Of a DNA stretch of 64,000 bases, positions 28,052 to 37,806 are shown piece after piece. Positions within the stretch are counted from its first letter, which is position 1; the number at the start of each line of letters is the position of its first letter. The notes under the pieces were generated by a model that saw nothing but the letters and a program-made list of their open reading frames with translations, searched no databases and was not told where the DNA came from. The stretch is taken from the NCBI RefSeq assembly GCF_900112645.1, contig NZ_FOMO01000005.1, positions 62,001-126,000 on the forward strand. Direction: 5' to 3'. The translations under genes were made by a program, and so were the position numbers. The DNA is from Phytopseudomonas straminea (GTDB lineage Bacteria; Pseudomonadota; Gammaproteobacteria; Pseudomonadales; Pseudomonadaceae).

Positions 28052-29116
28052 ATGAACACCATCCGTAAACTCGTGGCCGCCATGGCCATGGGCGCCACTC
28101 TGGTCAGCGCTGCATCGGTTGGCGCTGCCGAAAAGGGCTTCGTGGGTATCGCGATGCCGACCAAGTCGTCCGCGCGCTGGATCGACGACGGCAACAACAT
28201 GGTCAAGCAGCTGGAGAAAGCCGGCTACAAGGCCGACCTGCAGTACGCCGAAGACGACATTCCCACCCAGGTCTCGCAGATCGAGAACATGATGGTCAAG
28301 GGCGTCAACGTCCTGGTCATCGCTGCCATCGATGGCACCACCCTGACCAACGCCTTGGAAAACGCCGACGCTGCCGGCATCAAGGTGATCGCCTATGACC
28401 GCCTGATCCGTGACAGCGAATACGTCGACTACTATGCGACCTTCGACAACACCAAGGTTGGCGTGCTGCAGGCCGAATCCCTGGTCAAGGGCATGCAGGC
28501 GCGCGGCAAGGGTCCGTACAACGTCGAGCTGTTCGGTGGCTCGCCGGACGACAACAACGCCTACTTCTTCTACAACGGCGCCATGTCGGTGCTGCAGCCG
28601 CTGATCGACAAGGGCGAGATCAAGATCCTTTCCGGCCAGACCGGCATGGGCAAGGTCGGCACCCTGCGTTGGGACGGCGCTACCGCCCAGGCACGCATGG
28701 ATAACCTGCTGTCCGCCAACTACACCAAGGAGCGCCTCGATGGCGTGCTGTCGCCCTATGACGGCATCTCCATTGGCGTGCTGTCGTCCCTGAAAGGCGT
28801 TGGTTATGGCTCGGGCGACATGCCGATGCCGATCGTCACCGGTCAGGATTCGGAGGTGCCGTCGGTGAAATCGATCCTCGCCGGCGAGCAGTATTCGTCG
28901 ATCTTCAAGGACACTCGCCAGCTGGCCGAAGTGACCGTCGGCATGGTCAAGGCGCTGCTCGAAGGCAGCGAGCCGCAGATCAACGACACCAAGACCTACG
29001 ACAACGGCAAGAAGGTCGTTCCGGCCTACCTGCTGCAGCCGGTCACGGTCGACAAGAGCAACTGGGAAAAGGTGTTGATCGACAGCGGTTACTACACCAA
29101 GAACCAGATCCAGTAA
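28052..29116 (+). CDS. chvE: Periplasmic sugar-binding protein (ChvE/Gbp family)
   Basis: A 354-residue ABC importer binding protein with a signal peptide (about residues 1-26). The mature part closely resembles Agrobacterium ChvE/GbpA as I recall it: [39 protein letters not shown] and [20 protein letters not shown], including the aromatic and acidic residues that line the sugar site. Known relatives bind L-arabinose, D-fucose, D-galactose, D-glucose and D-xylose. The sugar here is best inferred from the downstream enzymes. First gene of the operon. Confidence 0.93.
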   Translation: MNTIRKLVAAMAMGATLVSAASVGAAEKGFVGIAMPTKSSARWIDDGNNMVKQLEKAGYKADLQYAEDDIPTQVSQIENMMVKGVNVLVIAAIDGTTLTNALENADAAGIKVIAYDRLIRDSEYVDYYATFDNTKVGVLQAESLVKGMQARGKGPYNVELFGGSPDDNNAYFFYNGAMSVLQPLIDKGEIKILSGQTGMGKVGTLRWDGATAQARMDNLLSANYTKERLDGVLSPYDGISIGVLSSLKGVGYGSGDMPMPIVTGQDSEVPSVKSILAGEQYSSIFKDTRQLAEVTVGMVKALLEGSEPQINDTKTYDNGKKVVPAYLLQPVTVDKSNWEKVLIDSGYYTKNQIQ

Positions 29117-29221
29117 GCCGCTCTGCCGGCAGCCTCGTCGCTGCCGGCCTTTCACCTCCTTGTTTACCTGAGCATGGCGCGCTCGCTGCGGCTGGCGCGT
29201 GCCTTGCGGATGGATAAAGCC

Positions 29222-30748
29222 ATGCAGCAAGACATCATTCTGGAAATGCGCGGCATCACCAAGACGTTCCCCGGCGTGAAAGCGCTCAACAACGTCAATC
29301 TGAAGGTGCGACGCGGCGAAATTCACGCCCTGTGCGGCGAGAACGGCGCCGGCAAGTCGACCCTGATGAAGGTGCTCAGCGGCGTGTATCCCCACGGCAG
29401 CTACGAAGGCGAGATCGTCTACGAAGGCAAGCCGCTGGCCTTCACCGGCATTCGCGACAGCGAGCGTGAAGGCATCATCATCATCCACCAGGAGCTGGCG
29501 CTGGTGCCGCTGCTGTCGATCGCCGAGAACCTGTTTCTCGGTAACGAGATCGCCAGTAATGGCGTGATCGACTGGCCCGAGGTGTACCGGCGCACCGAAA
29601 CGCTGCTCAAGAAAGTCGGCCTCGACGAGGTCGCCACCACGCCGGTGGAGAAGCTTGGTGTCGGCAAGCAGCAACTGGTGGAAATCGCCAAGGCGCTGGC
29701 CAAGGACGTCAAACTCCTGATTCTCGATGAGCCCACCGCGGCGCTGCAGGAAAACGACAGCCAGAAGCTGCTCGACCTGCTGCTGGAGTTTCGCGCCCAG
29801 GGGATTTCCTCGATTCTGATTTCCCACAAGCTCAACGAAGTCAGCCGCGTCGCCGACAGCATCACGGTGCTGCGCGACGGCGCCTCGGTGAGCAGCATGG
29901 ATTGCCATACCGAAGCGGTCAGTGAAGAAACCATCATTCGCGGCATGGTCGGCCGCGACATGGAGAACCGCTACCCGGAGCGCACGCCGCGGATCGGCGA
30001 AACCCTGTTGGAGATTCGCGACTGGAACGTCTGGCACCCCGAGTCGGCGTCCCGGCAGATGATCCGCAACGTCAACCTGCGCGTGGCCGCTGGCGAAGTG
30101 GTCGGCATCGCCGGGTTGATGGGGGCAGGGCGCACCGAGCTGGCGATGAGCGTGTTCGGCAAGAGCTACGGGCGCAACATCTCCGGCTCCGTACACCTGC
30201 GCGGCCAGCCGATCGACGTGTCGACCGTGCGCCGCGCGGTGGACAACGGCATCGCCTACGTCACCGAAGACCGCAAGGCCCTGGGCCTGGTGCTCGACGA
30301 GAGCATCCAGTGCAACACCACCCTGGCCAACCTGCCAGGCGTGTCGAAGCACGGGGTGATCGACGAGCACGAGGAGCGCCGGGTCGCCGAGCAGTACCGC
30401 GAGGCCATGCACATCCGCACGCCGGGGGTATTCCAGAAGGTGCTCAACCTGTCGGGCGGCAACCAGCAGAAGGTGGTGCTCAGCAAATGGCTGTTCGCCA
30501 AGCCCGAGGTGCTGATTCTCGACGAGCCCACCCGCGGCATCGACGTGGGTGCCAAGTTCGAGATCTACAGCTTGATCAACCAGCTCGCCGCCGATGGCAA
30601 GGGCGTGATCATCATCTCGTCGGAGATGCCTGAACTGCTGGGCATGTGCGACCGCATCTACGTAATGAACGAAGGCGCCTTCCTGGGCGAACTGGCACGT
30701 GAAGAGGCGAGCCAGGAAAAGATCATGTCGATGATCGTCAAGGCGTGA
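29222..30748 (+). CDS. gguA: Sugar ABC transporter ATP-binding protein (GguA type)
   Basis: A 508-residue protein with two ABC domains in tandem, as in ribose/arabinose/galactose importers. The first has Walker [10 protein letters not shown] near residue 41 and a degenerate signature (KLGVGKQQ). The second has a degenerate Walker A ([10 protein letters not shown]) and an intact LSGGNQQK signature followed by [12 protein letters not shown]. Such asymmetry is normal in this family. ATG 29222 gives [20 protein letters not shown]. Two upstream ATGs (29174, 29210) would add 16 and 4 residues but have weak ribosome binding sites. It is separated from chvE by 105 bases. Confidence 0.92.
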   Translation: MQQDIILEMRGITKTFPGVKALNNVNLKVRRGEIHALCGENGAGKSTLMKVLSGVYPHGSYEGEIVYEGKPLAFTGIRDSEREGIIIIHQELALVPLLSIAENLFLGNEIASNGVIDWPEVYRRTETLLKKVGLDEVATTPVEKLGVGKQQLVEIAKALAKDVKLLILDEPTAALQENDSQKLLDLLLEFRAQGISSILISHKLNEVSRVADSITVLRDGASVSSMDCHTEAVSEETIIRGMVGRDMENRYPERTPRIGETLLEIRDWNVWHPESASRQMIRNVNLRVAAGEVVGIAGLMGAGRTELAMSVFGKSYGRNISGSVHLRGQPIDVSTVRRAVDNGIAYVTEDRKALGLVLDESIQCNTTLANLPGVSKHGVIDEHEERRVAEQYREAMHIRTPGVFQKVLNLSGGNQQKVVLSKWLFAKPEVLILDEPTRGIDVGAKFEIYSLINQLAADGKGVIIISSEMPELLGMCDRIYVMNEGAFLGELAREEASQEKIMSMIVKA

Positions 30749-30762
30749 GCGAGGACAACCCA

Positions 30763-31974
30763 ATGGATAACAACAACCAAACCGCACAAACCCAGCAGGC
30801 CCAGCCGGCGCGCCCCTCGCTGCTGGGCCACATGAAGAGCCACATCCGCGACTACGGCATGCTGCTGACCCTGGTGGTCATCATGGCGCTGTTCGAGGTG
30901 CTCACCGACGGCACGCTGATGCGCCCGGTCAACCTCACCAACCTGCTGCTGCAGAACAGCTACATCATCATCATGGCCCTGGGCATGCTGCTGGTGATCG
31001 TCTCGGGGCATATCGACCTGTCGGTCGGCTCGGTGGTCGGCTTCGTCGGCGCCGCCGCGGCGGTGATGATGGTGCAGTGGGGCTGGTCCACCTCGCTGGT
31101 GGTGCCGGTGTGCCTGTTGATGGGCTGTCTGATCGGCGCAGCTCAGGGGTACTGGATCGCCTATTGGCAAATCCCCTCGTTCATTGTGACGCTCGCCGGC
31201 ATGCTGGTGTTTCGCGGCCTGACCCTGGCTGTACTCGACGGCCAATCGATCGGCCCGTTCTCCAGCAGCTTCCAGCTGATGAGCAACGGCTTCATTCCGG
31301 ACATCTTCGGCGTCAAGCGCCCGAACGTCACAGCTCTGGTGCTCGGTGTGTTCGCTGCCGCGCTGATCATCTACCTGGCGGTACGTGGCCGTCGACGTGC
31401 CAAGCGCTACGGCATCGTCGACGAGCCCGGCGTGTTCTTCATCGCCAAGAACCTGCTGATCGCCGGCGCCATCGTCTATATCGCGTATCTCTTGGCCACC
31501 TATCGCGGCCTGCCGAACGTGCTGATCATCATGGCCATGCTGATCAGCGCCTACACCTTCCTGACCAACCGCACCACGCTGGGCCGACGCATCTACGCCA
31601 TCGGCGGCAACGTCAAGGCGGCCAAGCTGTCGGGCATCAACACCGAGCGCCTGACCTTCCTGGCCTTCGTCAACATGGGCATGCTCGCCGCCCTGGCCGG
31701 GCTGATCTTCGCCGCGCGCCTCAACACCGCCACGCCCAAGGCTGGCGTGTCGTTCGAGCTGGACGTGATCGCCGCGGTGTTCATCGGCGGAGCTTCGATG
31801 TCCGGTGGTGTCGGCAAGATCATCGGCGCAGTGATCGGCGCCCTGATCATGGGCGTGATGAACAACGGCATGTCGATCCTCGGCATCGGCATCGAATGGC
31901 AACAGGTGATCAAGGGCCTGGTGCTGCTGGCCGCGGTGATCTTCGACGTGGTCAACAAGAGCAAATCGCGCTGA
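30763..31974 (+). CDS. gguB: Sugar ABC transporter permease (GguB type)
   Basis: A 403-residue, multi-spanning permease of the BPD_transp_2 (RbsC/XylH) family, with the cytoplasmic coupling sequence AKLSGINTERLTFLAF and the GLIFAARLNTATPKAG segment. ATG 30763 has GAGGA seven bases upstream. GTG 30745, which overlaps the gguA stop, would add six residues. The first codons form an AACAACAA motif that may bind Hfq/Crc. Together with ChvE and GguA it forms a complete high-affinity sugar importer. Confidence 0.92.
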   Translation: MDNNNQTAQTQQAQPARPSLLGHMKSHIRDYGMLLTLVVIMALFEVLTDGTLMRPVNLTNLLLQNSYIIIMALGMLLVIVSGHIDLSVGSVVGFVGAAAAVMMVQWGWSTSLVVPVCLLMGCLIGAAQGYWIAYWQIPSFIVTLAGMLVFRGLTLAVLDGQSIGPFSSSFQLMSNGFIPDIFGVKRPNVTALVLGVFAAALIIYLAVRGRRRAKRYGIVDEPGVFFIAKNLLIAGAIVYIAYLLATYRGLPNVLIIMAMLISAYTFLTNRTTLGRRIYAIGGNVKAAKLSGINTERLTFLAFVNMGMLAALAGLIFAARLNTATPKAGVSFELDVIAAVFIGGASMSGGVGKIIGAVIGALIMGVMNNGMSILGIGIEWQQVIKGLVLLAAVIFDVVNKSKSR

Positions 31975-32054
31975 GGCGCCACCCACCTATTTCCGCAGTA
32001 CCGCGGGCGCCCGGCAAAGCCGGGCGCCGCGGGATGAACACGAGGTAACAGGCC

Positions 32055-32837
32055 ATGAATAGCCACAATCAACCATCAGGCAAAGCGGTGTACGCCGACC
32101 TGGCTGGGCGCACCGTGCTGATTTCCGGTGGCGCCACCGGCATCGGCCGCGCACTGGTCACCGCGTTCGCCAGGCAGGGTGCGCGTACCGCCTTCGTCGA
32201 TATCGACGACAAGCATGGCAAGGCCCTGGCCAGTGAGCTGACAGAAGCAGGCCACCAGGTGCTGTTCCTGCGCTGCGACATCACCGATGTGAAGGCCTAT
32301 CAGGCGGCCATCCACAAGGTGGCTGAGCAGTTCGGGCCGATCACCGCGCTGCTCAACAACGCAGCCAATGACGTGCGCCACGCCCTGGATTCGATCAGCG
32401 TCGAGCGCTTCGACGAGCTGATCGCCGTGAACCTGCGTCACGCCACCTTCGCCACTCAGGCTGTGGTGCCGATGATGCGCCAGGCTGGCGGCGGCGCGAT
32501 CATCAACTTCGGCTCGGTGGGCTGGATGATGGCCTCGGCCGGCTACCCGGTATACGCAGCGAGCAAGGCCGCCACCCACGGCCTGACCCGTGGCCTGGCG
32601 CGGGAGCTGGGCAAGGAGCGGATTCGCGTTAACACCCTGGTTCCTGGCTGGGTGATGACCGACAAGCAGTTGGCCATGTGGGTCGACGAAACGGCCAAGG
32701 AGCAGATTCGCCAGAACCAGTGCATGCCCGGCCAGTTGCTCCCCGAGCATATCGCCGACATGGCGCTGTTCCTGGCATCCGATGCGGCAGCGATGTGCAC
32801 CGCACAGAACTTCATCGTTGATGGGGGTTGGGTATGA
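32055..32837 (+). CDS. SDR-family aldose 1-dehydrogenase
   Basis: A 260-residue short-chain dehydrogenase. It has the cofactor-binding GGATGIG (residues 25-31), LLNNAAND, the catalytic Ser in NFGSVGW, and Tyr/Lys in YAASK. The sequence resembles the xylose dehydrogenase XylB of Caulobacter (DVRHALDSIS and AVNLRHATF-type segments) and related L-arabinose/D-galactose dehydrogenases. It should oxidise the imported aldose to the lactone with NAD(P). The sugar is not settled by the fold alone. GAGGTAAC precedes the ATG. The stop overlaps the dehydratase start. Confidence 0.88.
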   Translation: MNSHNQPSGKAVYADLAGRTVLISGGATGIGRALVTAFARQGARTAFVDIDDKHGKALASELTEAGHQVLFLRCDITDVKAYQAAIHKVAEQFGPITALLNNAANDVRHALDSISVERFDELIAVNLRHATFATQAVVPMMRQAGGGAIINFGSVGWMMASAGYPVYAASKAATHGLTRGLARELGKERIRVNTLVPGWVMTDKQLAMWVDETAKEQIRQNQCMPGQLLPEHIADMALFLASDAAAMCTAQNFIVDGGWV

Positions 32838-34579
32838 GTACCTTCAAACCGGCAGTCTGGCCGCGCAAACTGCGTTCTACCGAATGGTTCGGCGGCGACT
32901 CGCGTGACCACATCTATCACCGCAGCTGGATGAAGAACCAGGGCCTGCCGGCCGACCTGTTCGACGGCCGCCCGGTGATCGGCATCTGCAACACCTGGTC
33001 GCAGCTCACGCCGTGCAACGCGCACCTGCGTGATCTGGCCGAGCGGGTCAAACACGGTATTTATGAAGCCGGCGGCCTGCCGCTGGAGTTCCCGGTGTTC
33101 TCGGCTGGCGAGAGCTCGCTGCGACCGACCGCGATGATGTACCGCAACATGGCGGCGATGGACGTCGAGGAGGCACTACGCGCCAACCCGCTGGACGGCG
33201 TGGTGCTGCTGGCCGGTTGCGACAAGACCACGCCGGCACTGCTGATGGGCGCCGCCAGCGTCGATATTCCGGCCATCGTGGTGTCCGGGGGGCCGATGCT
33301 CAACGGCTGGTTCCGTGGCGAGCGGGTTGGCTCGGGTACCGCGCTGTGGCAGATGTCCGAAGACATCAAGGCCGGCAAGATGAGCCGCGAGGACTTCCTC
33401 GAGGCCGAGCAGTCGATGTCCCGCTCGCCGGGCTCGTGCAACACCATGGGCACCGCCAGCACCATGGCCAGCATGGCCGAAGCGCTGGGCATGGCGCTGT
33501 CCGGCAACGCAGCGATTCCGGCGGTGGACAGCCGCCGCCGGGTGGTCGCGCACCTGACCGGGCGGCGCATCGTGCAGATGGTCAAGGACGACCTGAAACC
33601 GTCCGACATCATGACCCGCCAGGCCTTCGAGAACGCCATCCGCGTCAACGGCAGCATCGGCGGCTCGACCAACGCGGTGATCCACCTCTTGGCCATCGCC
33701 GGTCGCGTCGGCGTCGATCTGACTCTGGATGACTGGGACCGTCTCGGTCAGGACATTCCAACCATCGTCAACCTGATGCCCTCGGGCAAATACCTGATGG
33801 AAGAGTTCTTCTACGCCGGCGGCCTGCCGGTGGTGATCCGCATGCTCGGCGAGGGCGGCAAGCTGCACAAGAGCGCACTGACCGTGTCCGGCGAAACCAT
33901 CTGGGAAGAGGTCAAGGGCGTTCGCAACTGGAACGAGGATGTCATCCGCCCGGTGGACAAGGCGCTTACCGCCAAGGGCGGCATCGCCGTGCTGCGCGGC
34001 AACCTGGCGCCCCGTGGCGCGGTTCTCAAGCCCTCGGCGGCTTCGCCGCACCTGATGCAGCACCGTGGCCGCGCCGTAGTGTTCGAAGACATCGACGACT
34101 ACAAGGCGAAGATCAACGACGAGAGCCTGGATATCGACGAAAACTGCGTGATGGTGCTGAAGAACTGTGGCCCGCGCGGTTATCCGGGCATGGCTGAAGT
34201 GGGCAACATGGGCCTGCCGCCCAAGGTGCTGCGCAAGGGCATCACCGACATGGTGCGCATTTCCGATGCACGCATGTCCGGCACGGCCTACGGCACCGTG
34301 GTGCTGCACACCACGCCGGAAGCGGCGGCCGGCGGCCCGTTGGCGGTGGTGCGCGATGGCGACATGATCGAACTCGACGTAGACGCCCGACGCATCCATC
34401 TGGATATCACCGATGAAGAACTGCGCCAGCGCCTGGCCGAGTGGAAGCCCACCGTCGAGGCACCAACCAGTGGCTACATCAAGCTGTTCCACGATCACGT
34501 GGAGGGCGCCGACAGCGGCGCGGACTTCGACTTCCTCAAGGGCTGCCGTGGCGCCGGCATTCCCAAAGACAGCCATTGA
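32834..34579 (+). CDS. Sugar-acid dehydratase, IlvD/Edd family (L-arabinonate/D-galactonate type)
   Basis: A 581-residue Fe-S dehydratase. It resembles Rhizobium L-arabinonate dehydratase as I recall it, with WPRKLRSTEWFGG at the start, TAMMYRNMAAM, and cluster-ligand cysteines in GICNTWS, LLAGCDKTT and SRSPGSCNTMG. The segment GKYLMEEFFYAGGLP and a C-terminus ending GCRGAGIPKDSH are family features. These enzymes act on L-arabinonate, D-fuconate and D-galactonate, giving the 2-keto-3-deoxy acid. ATG 32834 overlaps the SDR stop codon (ATGA), which implies coupling. Confidence 0.92.
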   Translation: MSTFKPAVWPRKLRSTEWFGGDSRDHIYHRSWMKNQGLPADLFDGRPVIGICNTWSQLTPCNAHLRDLAERVKHGIYEAGGLPLEFPVFSAGESSLRPTAMMYRNMAAMDVEEALRANPLDGVVLLAGCDKTTPALLMGAASVDIPAIVVSGGPMLNGWFRGERVGSGTALWQMSEDIKAGKMSREDFLEAEQSMSRSPGSCNTMGTASTMASMAEALGMALSGNAAIPAVDSRRRVVAHLTGRRIVQMVKDDLKPSDIMTRQAFENAIRVNGSIGGSTNAVIHLLAIAGRVGVDLTLDDWDRLGQDIPTIVNLMPSGKYLMEEFFYAGGLPVVIRMLGEGGKLHKSALTVSGETIWEEVKGVRNWNEDVIRPVDKALTAKGGIAVLRGNLAPRGAVLKPSAASPHLMQHRGRAVVFEDIDDYKAKINDESLDIDENCVMVLKNCGPRGYPGMAEVGNMGLPPKVLRKGITDMVRISDARMSGTAYGTVVLHTTPEAAAGGPLAVVRDGDMIELDVDARRIHLDITDEELRQRLAEWKPTVEAPTSGYIKLFHDHVEGADSGADFDFLKGCRGAGIPKDSH

Positions 34580-34598
34580 GCAGGAGAGGGCGGCGCAC

Positions 34599-35504
34599 AT
34601 GAGCGAGGTCAGCTGGATCGCCGTCGACTGGGGCACCACGCAATTGCGCGCCTGGGCGCTGTCGGCTGACGGTGAGGTGCTGCAGCACGCTGCGTCGGCG
34701 CGGGGCATGGGCAGTCTGGCAGTGGATCAGTTCGAAGGTGCGCTGCTCGAGCTGATCGACGGCTGGCTGCCGGTCGACCGCGTCACCGAGGTGGTCGCCT
34801 GCGGCATGGTCGGCGCCCGCCAGGGCTGGCGTGAGGCGCCCTATGCCGAGGTGCCCTGTGCGCCCCAGTCCATGGCGCGAATGATCAGCCCTGAGGTGCA
34901 CGATGGGCGCATTCGCGTGTCGATCATCCCCGGGCTGTGCCAGCGTGCGCCGGCCGATGTGCTGCGCGGCGAGGAAACCCAGATCGCTGGTCTGCTGGTC
35001 GAGTGGCCGGATTATCACGGGCTGGTCTGCCTTCCCGGCACCCACAGCAAATGGGCCGAGGTGCGGGGTGGCAAGGTGCTGAGCTTCCAGACCTTCATGA
35101 CCGGCGAGCTGTTCGCGCTGCTCAGCGGCCAATCGGTGCTGCGCCACGGCATGCAGGGCAATCATCCTTTGGATCGTTCGGCTTTCGATGCGGGGCTGCA
35201 TGCCGCGACCGAACGCCCGCTGCTCGGCGCGCTATTCGGCCTGCGTGCCGAAAGCCTGCTCGAAGGGCTGGCCCCGGCCGCGGCGCGCTCGCGCCTGTCC
35301 GGTTTGCTGATCGGTCAGGAACTGTCGGGATTGCCTGAACACTGGCAGGGCCTGCCGGTCTGTGTAATCGGTGATGGCGAGGCAGCCGAGCGCTATCGTC
35401 ACGCCCTGGCGGCCCAAGGCATCAGCGCCCGCACCCTGGGCGCCGAACAGGTCACCCTGGCTGGCTTGGCGGCCGCCCACCAGCACATTCGAGGAGGCAT
35501 CTAG
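34599..35504 (+). CDS. dgoK: 2-dehydro-3-deoxygalactonokinase
   Basis: A 301-residue kinase of the DgoK family, recognised from the N-terminal ATP-site motif AVDWGTTQLRAWALS, MVGARQGW and LPGTHSKWA. It phosphorylates 2-keto-3-deoxygalactonate (KDGal) at C6. Its presence favours a six-carbon D-galactose (De Ley-Doudoroff) route over arabinose, whose acid needs no such kinase. ATG 34599 has GGAGAG upstream. The next step, KDPGal aldolase DgoA, is not encoded anywhere in the window. Confidence 0.9.
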   Translation: MSEVSWIAVDWGTTQLRAWALSADGEVLQHAASARGMGSLAVDQFEGALLELIDGWLPVDRVTEVVACGMVGARQGWREAPYAEVPCAPQSMARMISPEVHDGRIRVSIIPGLCQRAPADVLRGEETQIAGLLVEWPDYHGLVCLPGTHSKWAEVRGGKVLSFQTFMTGELFALLSGQSVLRHGMQGNHPLDRSAFDAGLHAATERPLLGALFGLRAESLLEGLAPAAARSRLSGLLIGQELSGLPEHWQGLPVCVIGDGEAAERYRHALAAQGISARTLGAEQVTLAGLAAAHQHIRGGI

Positions 35505-35506
35505 AC

Positions 35507-36394
35507 ATGGCTGCGCCCCCCCCCGGCAGCAACACCACCCGTATCGCCGATTCCCGGGTCTGCACCCTGGGCGAGGGCGTGCTCTGGCATCCGCGGCGCG
35601 AGCAGCTGTTCTGGTTCGATATCCTCGGCAAGCGTCTGCTTAGCCAGCAGGATGGGCAGCCGCTGGAATGGGCGCTCGGCGAGAGGGCGTCGGCCGCCGG
35701 CTGGATCGACAGCGATCGCCTGCTGATGGCCAGCGAAACGGCGCTGTCGATCTTCGATCTGCGCAGCGGTGCCCGCGAGCGGATCTGCGCCTTGGAAGCG
35801 GACAACCCGCTGACCCGCTCCAATGATGGCCGCGCCGACCCCTGGGGTGGTTTCTGGATAGGCACCATGGGCCTCGAAGCCCAGCCCCAGGCTGGCGCCA
35901 TCTATCGTTATTACCGCGGCGAGCTGCGCCAGCTGTTCGCCGATATCACCATCAGCAACGCCATCTGTTTCTCGCCGGACCGGCGTTTCGGCTATTTCGC
36001 CGATACTGAACGCCAGCGCATCTGGCGCCAGGCGCTGGACGAACAGCATGGCTGGCCGAGCGGTGAGCCACAGCTGTTCATCGATGGCCGCGTGGCAGGC
36101 CTAAACCCTGATGGCGCGGTGGTAGATGCCTTGGGCCGGCTGTGGAACGCCCAGTGGGGCGCCTCGCGGGTCGCCTGTTACGACAGCAACGGTCAGTTCC
36201 TGCAGGCTGTGGCCTTTCCCGCCTCGCAGATCTCCTGCCCGGCATTCGCGGGGCCGGATCTGTCGACCCTGTTCGCCACGTCCGCGCGCGAAGGCATGGA
36301 AGACGACCAACTCGCCGCCGAACCCCACGCTGGCAAGTTGTTCGCCGTCGATGTGCCGGTTCAGGGGCAGGCCGAACATCAGGTCGTGCTGTAA
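35507..36394 (+). CDS. SMP-30/gluconolactonase family sugar lactonase
   Basis: A 295-residue six-bladed beta-propeller of the SMP-30/regucalcin family, a metal-dependent lactonase. Metal and substrate-site motifs are CTLGEGVLW, SNDGRADPWGGFWIGTM, ITISNAICFSPD and LNPDGAVVDALGRLW. It should open the aldonolactone made by the SDR enzyme upstream. No signal peptide, so cytoplasmic. ATG 35507 has GAGGAGG (35491-35497), with dgoK ending two bases earlier. It is the last gene of the operon. The next 197 bases show no gene or clear terminator. Confidence 0.9.
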   Translation: MAAPPPGSNTTRIADSRVCTLGEGVLWHPRREQLFWFDILGKRLLSQQDGQPLEWALGERASAAGWIDSDRLLMASETALSIFDLRSGARERICALEADNPLTRSNDGRADPWGGFWIGTMGLEAQPQAGAIYRYYRGELRQLFADITISNAICFSPDRRFGYFADTERQRIWRQALDEQHGWPSGEPQLFIDGRVAGLNPDGAVVDALGRLWNAQWGASRVACYDSNGQFLQAVAFPASQISCPAFAGPDLSTLFATSAREGMEDDQLAAEPHAGKLFAVDVPVQGQAEHQVVL

Positions 36395-36591
36395 GCGCAG
36401 GCCGCCTTTTCAGGCAACACCAGGCAACATATCCGTAATGCCTGACGAGCCCGAAACAGAGGGGTTATGGGCCGCTGAGTAATGCATTTATCACTTAAAT
36501 TCAGGTGTGAAGGTAAATAGCCGGTAAAGAGGCTTTGCTTCATGTCGAGGAGTGCTTATCGTTCACGCTCCTCACCCGAAGCGATTGGCCC

Positions 36592-37806
36592 ATGTCTGAA
36601 GTAAATGCAGCGTCGAGAACCCCATCCTCCAAACGTCAGTGGCTTATCGGCCTGTTGTTGCTGGCGTTGGTCATCGTGCTGATCTGGTGGTTCTGGCCGA
36701 GCAAACAGGAACCCAAGGGTATGCCTGGCTGGGGCTTCGACAACGTACCGGTGCGCATCGCCCAGGTCGAGTCCCGCGATTTTCCCATCGTGCTCAAGGC
36801 CCTGGGTACGGTGACCGCCTACAACACCGCCAATGTACGTGCCCGCGTCGACGGTCAGTTGACCAAGGTGCTGTTCAAGGACGGCCAGCCGGTCAAGGCC
36901 GGCGACGTTCTGGTGCAGATCGATCCGCGCCCCTACGAGATCGCCCTGCAGCAGGCCCAGGGCACCCTGGCCGAGAACCAGGCCCAGCTGCGCGCCGCCG
37001 AAAAGGACCTGGCGCTGTACCGCGGGCTGTTCAAGGAAGACTCCATCGCCCGCCAGACCCTGGACACCCAGGAAGCGCTGGTCAACCAGTACCGCGGCAC
37101 CCTGCAGAACAACCAGGCGGCCGTGGCCAACGCCAAGCTGAACCTTGATTTCACCAAGGTGCGCGCGCCCATCGACGGCCGCCTGGGCATCCGCCAGGTC
37201 GACCTGGGCAACCTGGTGGCGTCCGGCGATACCGACCCCATCGTGGCGATCACCCAGACGCGGCCGATTTCGGTGATGTTCACCCTGCCCGAAGGCGAGC
37301 TGCCGAGCGTGCTCAAGCAGGTGCGCGCGGAGCAGAAACTGGTGGTGCAGGCCTGGGATCGCAGCGAGAAGCAGCAGTTGGCCGAAGGCGAGCTGGAGAG
37401 CCTGGACAACCAGATCGACACTGCCACTGGTACGGTCAAGCTCAAGGCACGCTTCGAGAACGCCGACGAGATGCTGTTCCCCAACCAGTTCATCAACACC
37501 CGCCTGCAGGTCTCGGTGCGCAACGACGCCCTGGTGGTGCCGATAGCCGCCGTGCAGTTCGGCGCCAGCGGCACCTTCGCCTACGTGATCGATGGCGAGG
37601 ATAAGGTACAGGTGCGCAAGATCAAGGTCGGCCCCAGCGATGGCGAGTTCACGGTGATCGAGGACGGCGTCTCGGCGGGCGAGCGCGTGGTGGTCGAAGG
37701 TACCGACCGCCTGCGTGAAGGCAACAAGGTCGAAGTGATCGGCGAGGGCGCCAGCGAGCCACCCGCCACCGGGGAAGCCGCTCCGCGGGTGCGCAGCGCT
37801 TCATGA
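36592..37806 (+). CDS. muxA: RND efflux periplasmic adaptor MuxA/MdtA
   Basis: A 404-residue membrane-fusion protein with an N-terminal membrane anchor (about residues 18-38, ending WWFWPSK) and not a cleaved lipoprotein signal. The rest is a HlyD-type fold: a barrel-sandwich domain around [20 protein letters not shown], an alpha-hairpin (about residues 110-180) and the beta-barrel and membrane-proximal domains. It joins the two RND pumps to the outer-membrane channel. ATG 36592 has no strong ribosome binding site, but the upstream frame (from 36535) has none either. It overlaps muxB by four bases (ATGA). Confidence 0.93.
   Translation: MSEVNAASRTPSSKRQWLIGLLLLALVIVLIWWFWPSKQEPKGMPGWGFDNVPVRIAQVESRDFPIVLKALGTVTAYNTANVRARVDGQLTKVLFKDGQPVKAGDVLVQIDPRPYEIALQQAQGTLAENQAQLRAAEKDLALYRGLFKEDSIARQTLDTQEALVNQYRGTLQNNQAAVANAKLNLDFTKVRAPIDGRLGIRQVDLGNLVASGDTDPIVAITQTRPISVMFTLPEGELPSVLKQVRAEQKLVVQAWDRSEKQQLAEGELESLDNQIDTATGTVKLKARFENADEMLFPNQFINTRLQVSVRNDALVVPIAAVQFGASGTFAYVIDGEDKVQVRKIKVGPSDGEFTVIEDGVSAGERVVVEGTDRLREGNKVEVIGEGASEPPATGEAAPRVRSAS

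Noticed and set aside
27959-30787. 942-residue open frame antisense to chvE and gguA
   Set aside because: It lies fully opposite well-supported genes and its composition (His, Gln, Asp, Val-rich with few motifs) is what GC-rich coding DNA gives on the other strand.
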